From an uncultured Clostridia bacterium (GTDB lineage Bacteria > Bacillota_A > Clostridia > TANB77 > CAG-508), in contig CANQEA010000065.1 in the NCBI GenBank assembly GCA_947594095.1, forward strand, positions 1 through 7,134: DNA of 7,134 nt, given 5' to 3'. The position numbers and the translations under genes are program-made. The notes beneath the pieces are model-generated. The model was not told where the DNA came from and did not search any database. It saw only the letters and a list, made by a program, of their open reading frames with translations. Shown piece after piece: positions 5,520-7,134 of this stretch (its first letter is position 1; every line of letters starts with the position of its first letter).

Positions 5520-6749
5520 ATGAAAATATTCAAAAGAATAATGCTAATAATATTGATAGTAATAATAGCTTTAGTTGGTTGGTTTATATATAAAACAAAC
5601 AAAAATGGTGGAGGATTAAGTGGAGCACTTGCAACAGTTGTAGGACATGATGAGAATACAAAAAAAAATTTAGGAGAGCTTAAAGTATTAATAGTAGGTG
5701 TTAGCAATGGAATAGAAGCAAAATTATCTGATACAATAATGGTTGCATCATATAACCCAAATACTCAAAAAGCAACTTTACTTTCTATACCTCGTGACAC
5801 ATACATTGGTAGAAACAAAAACACAGCAACAGCAAATGACAAAATAAATGCCATTTATAGTTACACACAAGACCCAGAAAAATTACTTAAAGCTGTAAAT
5901 GATATAACTAACTTAGGAATTAAATATTATGTTGTAATAGAAACAGAAGCATTAGTAAAAGTAGTAGATGCAGTAGGTGGAATTACATTTAATGTTCCAA
6001 TAGATATGGACTATGATGATGTAACGCAAGACTTACACATTCATTTAAAAGCTGGAGAACAATTACTAGATGGTAGAAAGGCAGAACAAGTAGTTCGCTT
6101 TAGACATAATAATGATGAAACAACATATTCAGAAGAATATGGAGGTAATGACTTAGGAAGAATGAGAACTCAAAGAGAATTTTTAACACAAGTTATGAAT
6201 CAAATATTAAAACCAGAAAACATATTCAAGGTTGGAGAATTTTTAGATATACTAAATGAAAACGTAAAAACTAATATTAGCTTAGATGTAGCAAAAGATT
6301 ATATTCCATATGCAGTAGAATTTAAAACAGAAAATCTACTTACAGAAACCTTGCCAGGTACAAGCGAATTTTGTAATATTGTGTGGGTATATTTAGTAAA
6401 TAAAACTAAAACCGAGCAAGTAATTCAAAAATTATTTTATGATAGAGATATTGAAATAGATGAAGATGTAGATCCAGCAGAAAAGAAAAATATAAAAATA
6501 GAAATTATTAATGGTTCAGGAGAAAAAGAATTACTAGAACAAACAGCAGAAACATTAAAGAGTGCAGGATATACAGTAAAAGAAAAATCTACAACAAATA
6601 AAGTTGCAAAAACTGTAATAGCAAATAAATCTAATGTAAAAGAAGCATATTTAAATAATATAAGAGACTTAATACAAACAGGAACAATAGGAAAATCAAA
6701 AACAACCTCTTATGATTATGATGTAACCATCATATTGGGAGAACAATAG
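5520..6749 (+). CDS. LytR-CpsA-Psr (LCP) family cell-wall polymer ligase with LytR_C domain
   Basis: LCP proteins transfer polyprenyl-phosphate-linked glycopolymers (teichoic acids, capsule and similar) onto peptidoglycan outside the membrane. This 409-residue protein has a short basic N-terminus, one membrane anchor (residues 8-24) and a linker, then the LCP domain at about 53-235. Key residues are present: SDT (D71), SIPRDT (R92, D93), VVRFRHN (R193, R195) and NDLGRMRTQREF (D211, R214, R216, R219), which in the family bind the pyrophosphate lipid and magnesium. Residues 325-407 form a LytR_C-type domain opening IKIEIINGSGEKELL, common in Clostridia and Actinobacteria and thought to assist wall binding. 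Start: AGGAG 10 nt before the ATG. Length is typical for the two-domain form. The specific polymer cannot be told from sequence, so no gene symbol is given. addA follows on the same strand after a hairpin. Confidence 0.93.
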   Translation: MKIFKRIMLIILIVIIALVGWFIYKTNKNGGGLSGALATVVGHDENTKKNLGELKVLIVGVSNGIEAKLSDTIMVASYNPNTQKATLLSIPRDTYIGRNKNTATANDKINAIYSYTQDPEKLLKAVNDITNLGIKYYVVIETEALVKVVDAVGGITFNVPIDMDYDDVTQDLHIHLKAGEQLLDGRKAEQVVRFRHNNDETTYSEEYGGNDLGRMRTQREFLTQVMNQILKPENIFKVGEFLDILNENVKTNISLDVAKDYIPYAVEFKTENLLTETLPGTSEFCNIVWVYLVNKTKTEQVIQKLFYDRDIEIDEDVDPAEKKNIKIEIINGSGEKELLEQTAETLKSAGYTVKEKSTTNKVAKTVIANKSNVKEAYLNNIRDLIQTGTIGKSKTTSYDYDVTIILGEQ

Positions 6750-6754
6750 AAAAG

Positions 6755-6790
6755 TCGCTATTTAGGTAGTTCCTAAATAGCGATATTTTG
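6755..6790 (+). terminator. Stem-loop after the LCP gene, likely leaky terminator
   Basis: TCGCTATTTAGG (6755-6766) pairs perfectly over 12 bp with 6772-6783 around a TAGTT loop. The tail is TATTTTG, broken by A and G, so termination may be partial. It starts 5 bases after the LCP stop. addA begins 34 bases after the stem with no clear promoter between. Confidence 0.75.
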
Positions 6791-6817
6791 TAATTAATAA
6801 AGAAAGGAGAAATACCT

Positions 6818-7134
6818 ATGGCAGTAAAATGGACAGATGAACAAAAAGACGCAATATTAGAGATTGGTTCAAATATCTTAGTTGCAGCAGCAGCTGGTAG
6901 TGGAAAAACAGCAGTATTAGTAGAAAGAATCATTCAAAAAATAGTTACTAAACAAATTGACATAGATAAACTTTTAGTTGTAACATTTACCAACAGTGCA
7001 GCAGCAGAAATGAGAGAAAGAATATTAGATGCAATTTATAAAAAGCTAGAAGAAGAGCCAGAAAATGAAAATTTACAAAGACAAATAACTTTACTTGCAA
7101 AAGCAAGCATTTGTACAATTGACTCTTTTTGTTT
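6818..7134 (+). CDS. addA: ATP-dependent helicase/nuclease subunit A, 5' part only
   Basis: The window holds the first 105 codons of a gene normally over 1,200 codons long; the rest lies beyond the right edge. AddA with AddB forms the Gram-positive counterpart of RecBCD, which resects double-strand breaks for recombination and degrades linear DNA, including phage DNA. The visible part matches the AddA N-terminus closely: KWTDEQ (Q-motif Gln9), [19 protein letters not shown] with Walker A GSGKT (27-31), [18 protein letters not shown] (UvrD-type motif Ia) and [10 protein letters not shown] (next motif, at the window edge). The start is ATG after AAAGGAGA (6803-6810), 7 nt away. addB is often next to addA, but the upstream neighbour here is the LCP gene. 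If addB is linked, it would be downstream, outside the window. Confidence 0.93.
   Translation, partial: MAVKWTDEQKDAILEIGSNILVAAAAGSGKTAVLVERIIQKIVTKQIDIDKLLVVTFTNSAAAEMRERILDAIYKKLEEEPENENLQRQITLLAKASICTIDSFC

Noticed and set aside
5462..5707. 81-codon minus-strand frame with a hydrophobic C-terminal half
   Set aside because: It is antisense to the start of the LCP gene. Its hydrophobicity mirrors the antisense of the LCP membrane anchor, and it has no ribosome binding site or homology cue.
6730..6933. 67-codon minus-strand frame over the LCP/addA junction
   Set aside because: It is antisense to addA's Walker A region and crosses the terminator hairpin; no translation signals support it.

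Overview
The window reads as a chromosomal segment of a low-GC Gram-positive bacterium, most likely a Clostridia-like member of the Bacillota. Three things point there. The coding is very AT-rich with AGA and A/T-ending codons, nearly every gene has a strong AAGGAGG-type ribosome binding site, and the gene set includes a LytR-CpsA-Psr (LCP) cell-wall ligase and the start of addA (AddAB helicase-nuclease). The species cannot be named from the sequence.

Layout: (a) 1-150 holds a possible last dozen codons of an upstream gene and a long terminator hairpin. (b) 377-1024 encodes a small membrane-anchored protein with an extracytoplasmic domain resembling the DUF4352 type. (c) 1274-2962 encodes a 562-residue secreted protein. 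It has a signal peptide, an acidic Val/Glu/Pro-rich stalk of four imperfect repeats, and two homologous cysteine-containing C-terminal modules. It has its own good sigma-A promoter and a 14-bp inverted repeat in the leader. (d) 3027-5291, on the minus strand, holds two genes: a full-length PurM (AIR synthase) of the long type best known from Bacteroidota, and downstream of it an ATP-grasp protein resembling the R2K clade. Each has its own leader. They are separated by a purM terminator, and a bidirectional hairpin separates the ATP-grasp gene from the secreted-protein gene. (e) 5520-6749 encodes an LCP protein with a C-terminal LytR_C domain. (f) 6818 to the window end is the 5' part of addA.

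The minus-strand pair is visibly richer in G+C (purM about 40-42% in the lines I counted) than the surrounding plus-strand genes (about 20-30%) and uses different codons. It looks like an acquired two-gene island placed between envelope genes. PurM makes aminoimidazole ribotide in purine synthesis, and ATP-grasp enzymes form amide or peptide-like bonds using ATP. Whether the two act together is not shown by the sequence. The perfect purM promoter with a palindrome at its expected start site suggests a dedicated repressor. The rest of the window is mainly envelope biology: a membrane-anchored protein, a secreted repeat protein and a wall-polymer ligase. The best candidates for something undescribed are the ATP-grasp/PurM island and the twin-module secreted protein.
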